A stretch of 64,000 bases of DNA from Leeuwenhoekiella blandensis MED217 (lineage in GTDB: Bacteria; Bacteroidota; Bacteroidia; Flavobacteriales; Flavobacteriaceae): the NCBI RefSeq assembly GCF_000152985.1, contig NZ_CH672395.1:2184262-2248261 (forward strand). The letters are read 5' to 3'. Positions 28,864 to 37,590 of this stretch are shown piece by piece (positions within the stretch are counted from its first letter, which is position 1; the number at the start of each line of letters is the position of its first letter). Under the pieces are notes generated by a model. The model searched no databases, had not been told where the DNA came from, and saw only the letters and a program-made list of their open reading frames with translations. The position numbers were made by a program, and so were the translations under genes.

Positions 28864-28875
28864 GTTGTACAACGG
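28864..28875. repeat. Collapsed cassette junction (GTTGTACAACGG)
   Basis: GTTGTAC immediately followed by AAC gives GTTGTACAAC: the start and end signatures of one cassette without anything between. It uses the same private sequence (GTTGTAC/GTACAAC) as the large defence cassette 30144-37884. It sits in a hairpin (AGGAGC...GCTCCT, 28855-28889). Confidence 0.5.
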
Positions 28876-28910
28876 TCACCGTGCTCCTCTGCTGATTTTT
28901 TTTTTAGGTT

Positions 28911-29065
28911 TATAGCAAAAGGCAAAAGCAAAAAGTTAGCGCTAATAGCAGTGATAAATAAACTAATAAAACAAGCTTTTGCAATCGCAAAGAGCGGCTA
29001 GCCCTATGACCCAAATTACGCGACAAAATTGAACTAAATACTCTTTGATTTTACCTCAGTTCTTT
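28911..29065 (+). pseudogene. 3' remnant of an IS110-family transposase gene and element end
   Basis: The sequence matches the last roughly 155 bases of the two full IS110-like elements (compare 39052-39204), with scattered substitutions. The fragment encodes the C-terminal transposase residues (AKGKSKKLALIAVINKLIKQAF...) but has an in-frame TAG where intact copies have TTG (AKSG-stop). The element end abuts GTTGTGGT, the start of the next cassette, exactly as for intact copies. Everything 5' has been deleted. Confidence 0.88.
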
Positions 29066-29087
29066 GTTGTGGTGCGTATTTTTAAAT

Positions 29088-29726
29088 TTATTCCTTTGGC
29101 ATTGGTGGTGGACTAAAATAGTTTTCATCAATTAAAAGTATTTTCAAATCCGTTTTGTTTGTAATTCGGTAATAGGTTTCTGTAAGTTGATTTAAGATGT
29201 TAGGCAGATTTTTGAAATTATTTTCATCATCATATTGAATACATATCGTTAGCTTTTCTGGGCTTTCGCTTAATTCGAGGTTTTTTCCTTTATTCTCAAT
29301 ATCTTTTCTTAAAACACCTTCCAAACTATCCAAGGGAATTCCATATTCTTTATTTTTACTAATCTTATTATTATTGATCTCTATTACATTTTTAGTTTTT
29401 ATCATTTTAGTAGAGCCTTCTTTTAGACAAGTGTTTCTGAAATAAACGGTTTTGATTTCGTTATCTGTTGCTAAAGTTATTTTTGGTAAACTATCATTAC
29501 AGACTATTTTTTCAATCCGATTAACAAAGCCAGTCCAGTTTCCGAAATTATTAACGTTTAATTCAACACCTATACCATCATTTTGTCTATTCCACTTTCC
29601 AAATTCCATTTGAACCAAGGCTGTTTCTTTTTGTACTGGGTCTTGTTCTTTTTTGTCAATGTTCTGACATCCGATTATTATTAAAATCAATAAAACGGCG
29701 AAAGATATTTTAAATTTATTTTCCAT
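29088..29726 (-). CDS. Lipoprotein of unknown function (cassette gene)
   Basis: 212 residues. Lipobox LLILIIIGCQN (Cys at residue 20). The mature protein is Lys/Asn rich and beta/alpha mixed; no recognised family. It is the only gene of a unit bounded by GTTGTGGT (29066-29073) and ACCACAAC (29745-29752). An IS110 remnant and an IS1182 relic press against those boundaries. Codon use is AT-rich compared with the core genes. Confidence 0.78.
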   Translation of the reverse strand: MENKFKISFAVLLILIIIGCQNIDKKEQDPVQKETALVQMEFGKWNRQNDGIGVELNVNNFGNWTGFVNRIEKIVCNDSLPKITLATDNEIKTVYFRNTCLKEGSTKMIKTKNVIEINNNKISKNKEYGIPLDSLEGVLRKDIENKGKNLELSESPEKLTICIQYDDENNFKNLPNILNQLTETYYRITNKTDLKILLIDENYFSPPPMPKE

Positions 29727-29754
29727 TTCGTTTTGTTTATATGTACCACAACGG

Positions 29755-29843
29755 CAGTCTGTCTCAAAACTACCTTTTTATGTTTTAAAAGTAGTTGAAG
29801 TGTATGCGATATCCAACAAAAACTGTATATGAGGTGTTTTGAG
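29755..29843 (-). mobile_element. Truncated IS1182-family element (one end only)
   Basis: The terminal inverted repeat CAGTCTGTCTCAAAAC and the following bases match 47071-47157 almost perfectly, including the last codons of the transposase (SYTVFVGYRIHFNYF). The element fades out after about 89 bases. It is preceded by ACGG (29751-29754), the same target tetranucleotide as the two complete copies. The far end is missing. Confidence 0.88.
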
Positions 29844-30135
29844 TTTTAGGTGATCCCGATAGCTATCGGGAATCACATCGGTTAGCAAGTGACCAGATTT
29901 ATTATAGCTTATAATCATATCCCGAAGCTTCGGGACTGGTGAACCGTCAAGATACGCGTATCACATATAGAGCCCGTGCTGAACTTGTTTCAGTAATGCC
30001 GAGCAAGTTATATAGGTATTGAATGATTGATAATCCTATCGGAATTATCAACGATTCAACACCCCAAAATCAACATTATGAAGTGATTAAAAATAAAATA
30101 TTAACTTTAAAGAACTGGACTAGGGCTTTTCATAG
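29844..30135. repeat. Gene-free stretch with dispersed palindromes and a decayed attC-like site
   Basis: Contains CCCGATAGCTATCGGG within GTGAT...AATCAC (29850-29876), TCCCGAAGCTTCGGGA (29920-29935), and a hairpin TTGATAATCC/GGAATTATCAA (about 30027-30050). It ends with TACGTTGTTGTAC, which resembles the right edge of attC-like sites. No credible gene. The first two palindromes look like the short dispersed repeats found between flavobacterial genes. Confidence 0.5.
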
Positions 30136-30180
30136 GATACGTTGTTGTACACTGGCTTTTTTCCGTTCAGCTTGTCATTC

Positions 30181-30268
30181 AGCGTTGGCAAAGACATACT
30201 CTTTTGCAATTTTTTGGCTTGTGTTTTGGCTGTAGCGAATTGCAAACGTGTATGGCTTTAAGCGTTGG
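30181..30268. repeat. Type B hairpin at the left end of defence cassette 1
   Basis: Bounded by AGCGTTGG on both sides. Arms CATACTCTTTTGCAAT (30195-30210) and ATTGCAAACGTGTATG (30239-30254) pair except in the CTCTTT/AAACGTG core, where one T:T and one T:C mismatch are separated by a C:G pair. Three related copies occur in the window. Confidence 0.72.
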
Positions 30269-30273
30269 AATAG

Positions 30274-31800
30274 TCAAATATTATTTTTGTCAATGATAAA
30301 GGGAACTCTCATTAAATCATCTTTAATATGCTTTATTGTATCTGGCTGTAATGTCGATTTCATAAAGTAAGCTTTCCATTCAGATACAGCATCGTAAACG
30401 CATTGTCTTAAATAATTCAAAATACCAGTAGCACCATCCAACTCATTCCAAAACGGATGATTTTTATTTACAATTACAATTATTGTGTTTTTATCTGAAA
30501 TAGAATCATTAATTACATATGGGTCATTTGGAGACATTTTATCATCAATATAAAGCTTGATTGTTAAGCCATCAAGTTTTATTAAGGTTGGTTCTGTTGA
30601 TTCAACTATAGCCTTTTCAATCTGTTTATTTGATTCTATAATTAAGTTATCAGGCGGAACCGATTTAGTTAAAACTATATCATTCAACTCACCTGAATTA
30701 AATTCTGTCAATAATGTATCTAAAGCAAAATCAAAATCTTCATCTGATGGAGCTCTTTCGTCAACAGCATTTTTTCTGTATTCGTTTGCTATTTTTCTGA
30801 AATCTCCTATTTGCTCCAAAAGAGCGTCATCTAAATCGTCCATTTGCGTTCCTTCCCAAAGTATATTGTCTTTTGTGTGACTTACTTCGAACCCTTCCAG
30901 GAAAAGTTCTCCAACTAGTCTCTGATTTACAAGGTTATTTATACCACCTTCTTGTTCACCATAGATAGTTTCAGGTTTATAGCCATTTGGAGGACTTTGA
31001 ATAACTCTGTTTCCTTGTACTAATGCAAAACCACCCTTACTTCTGCTTCCACTACTTAAAACTCCAGCCCAACCAGTAACTTTTTTACCATCAATTTCAA
31101 ATTCAAAATCCCTTCTGTACGGAACGCCTTCTGAATTTTTAACAAAATCCTCATCTGAATAACCATTCCAATCGAGTTTTTGGTCATTCCAAAATAGGTC
31201 AAGCATATTTGATGAAACATCAAAACGGTAAATCGAGGATAGATACGATTTAATTTTACCAATTGTCATTCCTTTAAATCGCCTACGCAAATTCTTGACT
31301 TTGATAATTGTGTAATGTTTGTTTTTTTCAATATCTTTTGATTGGATATCTAAAGCCAAATCTCCTTTGGAAATGGCTTCAATATCTAGTGTTACAGAAT
31401 ATTCTTTGGAATCACCTAATTTGGTTGTAATAATTGTCCATTCATCTCCAAGCCAAAAAGATGCAGTTTTCATACCAAGTCCATATCGGCTTCTACCTGA
31501 ATTATCATCAGGAGGTAATCCTATTTGAAATGCTTTTTTGAGTTCGCTTAAAGACATTCCCATAGAATTATCAATAATCTCAAAATAATCCTCATTGATT
31601 TCGTTGCCCTTAAAATAATTTATATAGACACTTAAATTTCTCTGTTCTTCTGCATAGACTATATCCAAAATCTCTTGGTTATTTAAATAAGCTTGGGTTG
31701 AATTGTCAACATATTCAGCTAATGCAAACCATATACGATATGCCAATCTCTTGTAAGAGTTTATTATGTCTGGTGTAAAATTTATATTGATTTTTTCCAT
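30274..31800 (-). CDS. GHKL ATPase of a restriction-modification module (Hsp90/MORC-like)
   Basis: 508 residues. N-terminal GHKL ATP-binding fold: N-box AEYVDNSTQAY (Glu29, Asn33), motif II EIIDNSMGMS (about 75-83), motif III SRYGLGMKTASFWLG (about 104-118). After the S5-like half (RRRFKGMTIGKIKSYLSSIYRF, VTGWAGVLSSGSRSKGGFALVQGNRVI) comes a helical region and an unrecognised C-terminal domain. Two-GHKL restriction modules were described as the bacterial relatives of eukaryotic MORC proteins. It is the last gene of the four-gene unit and follows the putative nuclease gene with a one-base offset. Role in translocation or loop trapping of DNA is inferred. Confidence 0.82.
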   Translation of the reverse strand: MEKININFTPDIINSYKRLAYRIWFALAEYVDNSTQAYLNNQEILDIVYAEEQRNLSVYINYFKGNEINEDYFEIIDNSMGMSLSELKKAFQIGLPPDDNSGRSRYGLGMKTASFWLGDEWTIITTKLGDSKEYSVTLDIEAISKGDLALDIQSKDIEKNKHYTIIKVKNLRRRFKGMTIGKIKSYLSSIYRFDVSSNMLDLFWNDQKLDWNGYSDEDFVKNSEGVPYRRDFEFEIDGKKVTGWAGVLSSGSRSKGGFALVQGNRVIQSPPNGYKPETIYGEQEGGINNLVNQRLVGELFLEGFEVSHTKDNILWEGTQMDDLDDALLEQIGDFRKIANEYRKNAVDERAPSDEDFDFALDTLLTEFNSGELNDIVLTKSVPPDNLIIESNKQIEKAIVESTEPTLIKLDGLTIKLYIDDKMSPNDPYVINDSISDKNTIIVIVNKNHPFWNELDGATGILNYLRQCVYDAVSEWKAYFMKSTLQPDTIKHIKDDLMRVPFIIDKNNI

Positions 31801-32676
31801 TTAGTTTATGTCTAGGTAATATTCGTTTTTATTCGATATATATAAAATGTATTTTTTTTCAAGCTGTAAAAAATGTGTCCGACCAGAAATGACTATGTAT
31901 GTCTTTGCTTTATCTTTAAGAACTTTCCATTTTGTTTTTTTACCTCTAAAATAAATTATTATGTCAGTTTCATTAGGTTCCGCAATAAAGGTAGGTGTAT
32001 ATATTTCCATAGTATTACTTAATCCTTTGACAAATGCACTATGGGATTTATCTCTGTAAATAAACGGAGTATCTCCTGAAATTCTATAAAGCTCATAACC
32101 ATTTAAACCCTTGTAAATTTGAAATACGCTTAAATAAGAATTGTATTTTTTCACTTCAATTTCCCATTTCGGTTTTGGCTCATTTACTATAACCATTACT
32201 TTAGGTTGTATACTATCAATCATTTTTTCCAGTTCGACCGAATCCAGAGAGTTGTTTTTTGAAAACATATATTTCGCAACTTTTTTAGGAGCATAATAAC
32301 CCGTTGAAAAAACTCGAACTTGTTTTTCAACGTGACCATCCCACGAGTGCCTTCCCATTTCAGCTTCAATAACATACCATTCTTTATAATCTTTCCTAAC
32401 CATAGCTAAATCAGGTTTAGAATTTTCTCCTTTACTAGTACTAATTTTTAAAGAAAATGGGAGACCAATAAAATCTGGATAAACTTCGTGCATTTTAGAT
32501 AAAAATGTTTCCTCAAAGTGTTTTTCATAAAAAGATAAAGGGTCAATTTCATCATACCAATCAAAGGTATTTGTTACCGCTTGGTTTTTACCAAATTTCC
32601 TGTTAGCCCAACCAAGTAATCCAGATTCTGTGACTGAATTTTGAAAATGCGCTAAAACTTTAGATTTCCCTATCAT
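31801..32676 (-). CDS. Putative PD-(D/E)xK-type restriction nuclease
   Basis: 291 residues. A motif typical of restriction-endonuclease-fold nucleases is visible: KPDLAMVRKDYKEWYVIEAEMG, with Asp89 and Glu104/Glu106 (ExE in place of ExK, as known for BamHI-type sites). It is followed by a basic helix, HVEKQVRVFSTGYY. The C-terminal half is beta-rich and may bind DNA. It sits between the methyltransferase gene (7 bases) and the GHKL gene, so it is the obvious effector of the module. I do not recognise a named family, and the activity is inferred. Confidence 0.68.
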   Translation of the reverse strand: MIGKSKVLAHFQNSVTESGLLGWANRKFGKNQAVTNTFDWYDEIDPLSFYEKHFEETFLSKMHEVYPDFIGLPFSLKISTSKGENSKPDLAMVRKDYKEWYVIEAEMGRHSWDGHVEKQVRVFSTGYYAPKKVAKYMFSKNNSLDSVELEKMIDSIQPKVMVIVNEPKPKWEIEVKKYNSYLSVFQIYKGLNGYELYRISGDTPFIYRDKSHSAFVKGLSNTMEIYTPTFIAEPNETDIIIYFRGKKTKWKVLKDKAKTYIVISGRTHFLQLEKKYILYISNKNEYYLDIN

Positions 32677-32683
32677 ATTTTTA

Positions 32684-33931
32684 CTAACCTAAAAAATGTT
32701 TTGTGCTTTCTTGAATAAGTTTATATGTCAAGACAGACTTACCGTTTATTCTGTTGTTGTTTTCAAAAGGATTGATATCAGATAAAATCACAATTCTATC
32801 AGTTGCAGTTGCCTTTCCTTTAGTTTCTCCCCAAATTCTTGTTGTTTTGTCTACGCCTTCAATATAATCTGAAAAAACCCAAACGTTTTTAAATAATTTA
32901 TTCTCTTTAACCATCAATGAAAAGTCTCTAGCGAGAGGTATTACACTATTCTTGGATTTTGCTACATCGCCAATAACAAATACAGCCACGCCATTTGGTT
33001 TTAGCATTTTCTTGAATTCAAAAAGTGTTTTTTTCGAGAATTGAACCCATTGATTGATATTTAAATCATCATCTAATTTTTCAGAAATTTCTATTGGGTC
33101 AGAATCTAAAAACCAAGAACGTATCCAATTTTGTTTAGCATAATTGACAATGCCCAAATACGGAGGAGAAGTCAATATTAAATCAACTTTTCCTTGATAT
33201 TTTTTCAATTTTTCTGATTTAGAAATTTCTTTAGCATCACATTCAAAAATGTAAGATTCTTTTTCTGGAGATTTATGCTTACTAAAAACACGCTCAACTT
33301 TTTCTTTTAAAATGTCAAAAACATTTCGCTTAACTCGATTTAATTCTTTAGTTTGAACAAATCGTCTTACATATTCAGGAGACATACTAAAAGTATTTGG
33401 CATACTAATAGATAAATACCCAGAAGTTCCATCTTTTCGTTCTCCTCCGTGCATAATTCCTAAAATTGCTCCAATTAAGAATTCGTCTATATCACTTTTT
33501 GATGTTAATAAAATATCTTTTAGATAACATAATTGCGCTATGGTAGCTTGATGAAAAATTAAGTGGATTTCGTCCGATTCAGATTGAGCTTCTGGCAAAT
33601 AGAGAGCGTAATCATAATCACTTTCAAGTTCATCTATTCTATCAATTATGTCTTTCTTTTTCAATTTATGACTCTTTGCTTTACTTAAAGCTAATGCAAT
33701 TGGATTTAAGTCTGAACCAATAGATTTCCTATTTAAAATCCTACTTTCTAAAATAGTTGTGCCTCTTCCAGAAAACGGGTCAAAAACCAAGTCATTTTCA
33801 TCAGTGAAATATTTTATGAAATATTTTGCTAGGGAAGGAGGAAAAGCTCCTAAATAAGAACAAAGAGAATGTAAAGGGTCTGAATCGCTCTTATCAGCCC
33901 AAGGAGTTACTTGCACTTTCTCTTTAATCAT
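32684..33931 (-). CDS. DNA methyltransferase (N4-cytosine/N6-adenine type, TSPPY motif)
   Basis: 415 residues. AdoMet-binding motif I VFDPFSGRGTTILESR (residues 49-64) with the acidic tip IGSDLNPIA. Catalytic motif IV is LILTSPPYLGIVNYAKQNWIRSW; TSPPY is typical of N4-cytosine and beta-class amino-methyltransferases. The upstream segment WADKSDSDPLHSLCSYLGAFPPSLAKYFI is shared by methylases of restriction systems. It should protect host DNA. The start overlaps the upstream GHKL gene by 4 bases, and the nuclease gene follows after 7 bases. Confidence 0.9.
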   Translation of the reverse strand: MIKEKVQVTPWADKSDSDPLHSLCSYLGAFPPSLAKYFIKYFTDENDLVFDPFSGRGTTILESRILNRKSIGSDLNPIALALSKAKSHKLKKKDIIDRIDELESDYDYALYLPEAQSESDEIHLIFHQATIAQLCYLKDILLTSKSDIDEFLIGAILGIMHGGERKDGTSGYLSISMPNTFSMSPEYVRRFVQTKELNRVKRNVFDILKEKVERVFSKHKSPEKESYIFECDAKEISKSEKLKKYQGKVDLILTSPPYLGIVNYAKQNWIRSWFLDSDPIEISEKLDDDLNINQWVQFSKKTLFEFKKMLKPNGVAVFVIGDVAKSKNSVIPLARDFSLMVKENKLFKNVWVFSDYIEGVDKTTRIWGETKGKATATDRIVILSDINPFENNNRINGKSVLTYKLIQESTKHFLG

Positions 33932-36183
33932 ATTTCTACGGTTTCTTGTTCAACACTTTCAATAATTATCGATTCGAAAAAGTCATTTATCATACCACAC
34001 ACAGTTTCACTAGCATTTCTCAATTCTGATTCTTTAATTTTCTCATAAGATTCAGAAGGTATTTCTTCGTCATCTTTTGTCAAGACTGTGTCAGGATTAT
34101 TCTTGTCAAGTACAAATGCGTGAAATGATATGTGTTCTAAATATTTATTTTTGATGTTCTGAACAGCTGCGTCATTTTTTCTTTGTGCACGCTCAACAAG
34201 TTTTTGAAGATTTTTATTTTCTTCTGATACATAAATTACAACTTCGTCCTGGTCACTAATAACACTAGCTACGCTGTGCTCATTCCAGTTGTTTTCTTCA
34301 AAAAATGGATGTTCCTCTCCTATAAAATCAACTCTAATATTTGGAGATTTATTTTTACCTTTCTCATCATTTCCAGAATCTTCAGGTCTTTCAATTATCT
34401 CAATTTCAATTGATGATGACAAGGACTTTTGACCAATAGGTCTTAAATCAAGAGTTATTTCTCCTTTATCTCCAATTTCAGCCTCATCATTTGTTTTAAA
34501 ATATGCAATTCCATAACCATTATTTACGCGAGCAGTACCAGTGTATGAGCCAATTGATTGTGGGTCAATAAAAGCTGCAAAAGTTTCTGCTTTTGCAAAA
34601 TAATTTGGATGAGCATCAGTTTTGAACTTTATAGAAAATGATTTATTCGCATATACCTCTTTTGGCGAAGCTGTTGTTATTTCAAAAAATGTTGGTGGGT
34701 CTTCAAAAGGAATTTCTGGTAATTTTTTAGCAGGTGAACTTTCACCAACTGTCGAAGTTGTAACAGTCGTTCCACTTCCTGAACTTTGTAGAAATGTATT
34801 GATTCTCCTTGCTAGTCTTTTCTTCAAACTATCCAGAACTTGTGTGTCGTCTTTTGTGAAGTAACGTTGTTTGCGTTCTTTGTCTAGTTGTTTCAATCTA
34901 TCATCTTCACTTAAGGTGTCAACAGTTAACTTTTTAAGTTCATCAACTATAGAAGTATCTTTTAGAGATTCTCTTGTACTACTAAATAATTGTCTCTTTG
35001 AGTCGTTGTCAAGATAATCAGCTTCAATGTGTACAATTAGGTATCTGTCCAAATAAGGTAACTTCAACTCTTTTTTGATTAGGCCATTACCCAAAGTTCC
35101 CTGTTTTTGCCCATTATGAGTAATAATAATGGGGTTGGAAACACTTGCATAATGTTTTATTCTATCTCTTGGGTCTTTGCCAAGTGTATTTAAAACCCAC
35201 CAGTAAATGGTTACTTTCCCAGTTTTGAAAGTTAATGTGACTTGATTTCTATATTCCAAATTGTCGGTATAAGTTAAAAGTCTATTATTTCCTGTTACTG
35301 TTCTATTTTCTTTTCTAGAACCTCTTCTGTCAGAAATTGTAAAAGGAATAATTGGGTCAAATAAATAGTTATGCGCTAAATACCAAAGTGAATTAGATGG
35401 TGTTGTAATCTTACCTTTGTATTTTCCTAAATCCATTAATACGTGGCGTACTAAAGTTCCAGGTTCAAATGTTTCGTCTTCAATTTCAAGAGTAAATGGT
35501 TGACCTGTAGTTTTATCAAGCATATATTCATACCACTCGTGTTTGTCCTTTTCTATGTCTCCAGGATTAATTCGAACAATAGTAAAGGAAACTTTACTTT
35601 TATTCCTACCGTCTTTTTTAAAGTGAGGTTTAGAAATTATTATTGTGTAATTATTGTATGCTAAAGCAGTAGAACCACCTTGTCCGAAAGCTCCCATTAA
35701 GTGAAGTTTTCCAATTTTGTTACTTCCATTTAAGTCCAAAATAGTCTTTGAAAAATCTTCTGGCTCAAGACCTATTCCTTTATCCCTTATTTCAACAGTA
35801 GGTTTTGTGTCTTTCCCTGAATCATAAAGAGTTACTTGAACTTTGTCAGATAAGGATTCAATTTTTTTATCTCTCGCTGATTTAATCGTAGAGATTTTCC
35901 CGTCTTCTATTTTAAACCAATTTTCGACTGCTTTTCTTGGAGAACGAAATCCGTCAGGTTCTCCTTGAGTTTTCCATTCTTTTTCTAAAACAGCATCTAT
36001 AGCATTAGTTATTCTTTCGGTTACACCAGCTGCTGGGTCTGTTCCAATATTTATAGTAGCAAGATTGTTTCTACGTTTACCAACATTTTCCCATAAGATT
36101 TTACTTGCTCCAATTTTTTTGATGACATTTGTTACTTCCTTTGGAGTATAGGCAGTTATCAGTTCTTTGAATATTTCTTCCAT
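33928..36183 (-). CDS. Large GHKL ATPase of the restriction-modification module (MutL/MORC-like)
   Basis: 751 residues. GHKL motifs: N-box TERITNAIDAVLEKEW (Glu57, Asn60), motif II VEIRDKGIGLEPEDF (Asp134, Gly136, Gly138), motif III HLMGAFGQGGSTALAY (164-171). An S5-like half follows, then a Ser/Thr-rich linker (about 475-495) and a beta-sandwich segment (about 500-610). The C-terminal region has ERAQRKNDAAVQNIKNKYLEHISFHAFVLD. It is probably the core ATPase with the 508-residue partner. It is the first intact gene of the unit; a small gene directly upstream (stop 1 base away) has been broken by an IS3 element, which may have removed the native promoter. Confidence 0.82.
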   Translation of the reverse strand: MEEIFKELITAYTPKEVTNVIKKIGASKILWENVGKRRNNLATINIGTDPAAGVTERITNAIDAVLEKEWKTQGEPDGFRSPRKAVENWFKIEDGKISTIKSARDKKIESLSDKVQVTLYDSGKDTKPTVEIRDKGIGLEPEDFSKTILDLNGSNKIGKLHLMGAFGQGGSTALAYNNYTIIISKPHFKKDGRNKSKVSFTIVRINPGDIEKDKHEWYEYMLDKTTGQPFTLEIEDETFEPGTLVRHVLMDLGKYKGKITTPSNSLWYLAHNYLFDPIIPFTISDRRGSRKENRTVTGNNRLLTYTDNLEYRNQVTLTFKTGKVTIYWWVLNTLGKDPRDRIKHYASVSNPIIITHNGQKQGTLGNGLIKKELKLPYLDRYLIVHIEADYLDNDSKRQLFSSTRESLKDTSIVDELKKLTVDTLSEDDRLKQLDKERKQRYFTKDDTQVLDSLKKRLARRINTFLQSSGSGTTVTTSTVGESSPAKKLPEIPFEDPPTFFEITTASPKEVYANKSFSIKFKTDAHPNYFAKAETFAAFIDPQSIGSYTGTARVNNGYGIAYFKTNDEAEIGDKGEITLDLRPIGQKSLSSSIEIEIIERPEDSGNDEKGKNKSPNIRVDFIGEEHPFFEENNWNEHSVASVISDQDEVVIYVSEENKNLQKLVERAQRKNDAAVQNIKNKYLEHISFHAFVLDKNNPDTVLTKDDEEIPSESYEKIKESELRNASETVCGMINDFFESIIIESVEQETVEI

Positions 36184-36184
36184 A

Positions 36185-36330
36185 TTAGAAATTGAATGAT
36201 TCTGTATTACTTTTAAGATTCTTTTTATAAAGAGTCTCCATTGTTTTTAATTCTTCTTTGATTGCTTTGACCATTTTATTTAAATCGTCTTCGTTGTATT
36301 CATAATTATTTACATTTGAACACTTTGAGA
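36185..36330 (-). pseudogene. C-terminal fragment of a small gene cut by an IS3 element
   Basis: Reading minus, the open frame ends HLSKCSNVNNYEYNEDDL and continues to a helix KMVKAIKEELKTMETLYKKN, with its stop at 36185-36187, one base before the start of the large GHKL gene. The N-terminal part lies on the other side of the IS3 element (37591-37704). The intact protein would be about 80-90 residues. Confidence 0.6.
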
Positions 36331-36370
36331 GATGGACTTGCAACAAAAAACTGGACTTTAAGTTGAGTGA

Positions 36371-37225
36371 CTATGCTGCTAGTTTTTGATTATACATATC
36401 TATTTCAAATTCTTTAATAGTTCTGTTTCCTAAGTAGGAATGTCTTCTTCTGGTATTGTACCAGGTTTCTATCCACTGAAAGATAGATAACTCTGCCTGT
36501 GATTTAAGCTTGTATTTATGCCAATATACCCATTCTACTTTCAGAGATTTAAAAAAGGATTCAGCTACGGCATTGTCCCAGCAATTACCTTTTCTACTCA
36601 TCGATTGTTTTACCAGGTCATTATAGCTTTTAAGTAGATTAGTAAATCTTTGGCTGGCATATTGGATACCTTGGTCTGAATGGAATATCAAAGGTTGTGT
36701 TAGTGTGGTATTTTTAATAGCCATCTGCCAAGCTTTTATAACAGTATCCTCAGTATTTAGGGTATCACTTAAAGCCCATCCTATAACTTTTCTATTGAAT
36801 AGATCAATGATCACTGTTAGGTAACTCCAACCCTGATTGGTCTGAACATAGGTAATATCGCTTACCCATACTTGATTAGCCCTGGCTACATTAAAGCATT
36901 GGTTCAACAAGTTTGGTGCTATGGGATATTTATGGTTACTATCGGTGGTGGCTTTAAACTTACGCTTCCTCTTAGCGTATAAATAGTTTGCCTTCATTAT
37001 ACGGGCTACCCGAGGCTTTGATACCTTAAAGCCCAAAGCTTTCAATTCAGCCTTTATTCTAGGAGCTCCATAGCTTTGGTGACTATCTTCAAATATATCT
37101 TTGATTAATGAAGAGAGCTTCTGATTTTCTTTCCAAAGGGTGCTAGGACCAGATTTCAACCAGTGGTAATAACCGCTTTTACTCACGGCTAACATAGTGC
37201 ACATCTTCTCAACAGGAAATTTCAT
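36371..37225 (-). CDS. IS3-family transposase OrfB
   Basis: 284 residues from its internal ATG. DDE catalytic core: WVSDITYVQTNQG (first Asp), IFHSDQGIQYASQ (second Asp), NAVAESFFKSLKVE (Glu). The N-terminal HTH_21 segment reads SGYYHWLKSGPS...HQSYGAPRIKAEL. The frame is open upstream of the ATG into orfA, reading KYRFIKQHRMKFPVEK, so an OrfAB fusion by -1 frameshifting at the A-rich AAGAAAAAT just before the orfA stop is likely. Confidence 0.93.
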   Translation of the reverse strand: MKFPVEKMCTMLAVSKSGYYHWLKSGPSTLWKENQKLSSLIKDIFEDSHQSYGAPRIKAELKALGFKVSKPRVARIMKANYLYAKRKRKFKATTDSNHKYPIAPNLLNQCFNVARANQVWVSDITYVQTNQGWSYLTVIIDLFNRKVIGWALSDTLNTEDTVIKAWQMAIKNTTLTQPLIFHSDQGIQYASQRFTNLLKSYNDLVKQSMSRKGNCWDNAVAESFFKSLKVEWVYWHKYKLKSQAELSIFQWIETWYNTRRRHSYLGNRTIKEFEIDMYNQKLAA

Positions 37226-37236
37226 ACGATGCTGTT

Positions 37237-37551
37237 TTATGAACCTGTATTTTTCTTGTCGCTCGCGGAGAAGATGCCAATCGCCTTTTTTAAGATATCA
37301 CGTTCTAATTCGGCTTCTTTGAGCTGTTTCTTTAAACGGGCTATCTCTTTTTGTTGATCGGTCATTTTAGGGTTACCACGGCCGGGAAAACTATTTTTAC
37401 CATAATTCTTTTGCTCTTTACGCCACCGGTAAAGAACAGCAGGTAAGATATCCAGGTCCTCACAAACCTGTGCTACACTGCCTTTGGCGTAACTTAATTC
37501 TACTGCTTTTTGCTTAAACTCTAAAGTGTAATGTTTGGCTTTACGTCTCAT
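37237..37551 (-). CDS. IS3-family OrfA (helix-turn-helix)
   Basis: 104 residues from the ATG at 37549-37551 (MRRKAKHYTLEFKQKAVELSY). Helix-turn-helix of the HTH_Tnp_1 type (EFKQKAVELSYAKGSVAQVCEDLDILPAVLYRWRKEQ) followed by a leucine-zipper-like helix (EIARLKKQLKEAELERDILKKAI). Ends DKKNTGS; frameshifting near this point would yield OrfAB. Confidence 0.9.
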   Translation of the reverse strand: MRRKAKHYTLEFKQKAVELSYAKGSVAQVCEDLDILPAVLYRWRKEQKNYGKNSFPGRGNPKMTDQQKEIARLKKQLKEAELERDILKKAIGIFSASDKKNTGS

Positions 37552-37590
37552 GATTGCTAAGTTAACAACTTGCAATAATATTCATTCAAC

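Noticed and set aside
30181-30268. Type B hairpins as simple transcription terminators
   Set aside because: There is no T-run after the stems, they occur upstream as well as downstream of genes, and they share a conserved mismatched core.
36371-37551. IS3 orfA/orfB break taken as a disabling frameshift
   Set aside because: Programmed -1 frameshifting is normal in this family; an A-rich slippery stretch precedes the stop and the -1 frame is open into orfB.
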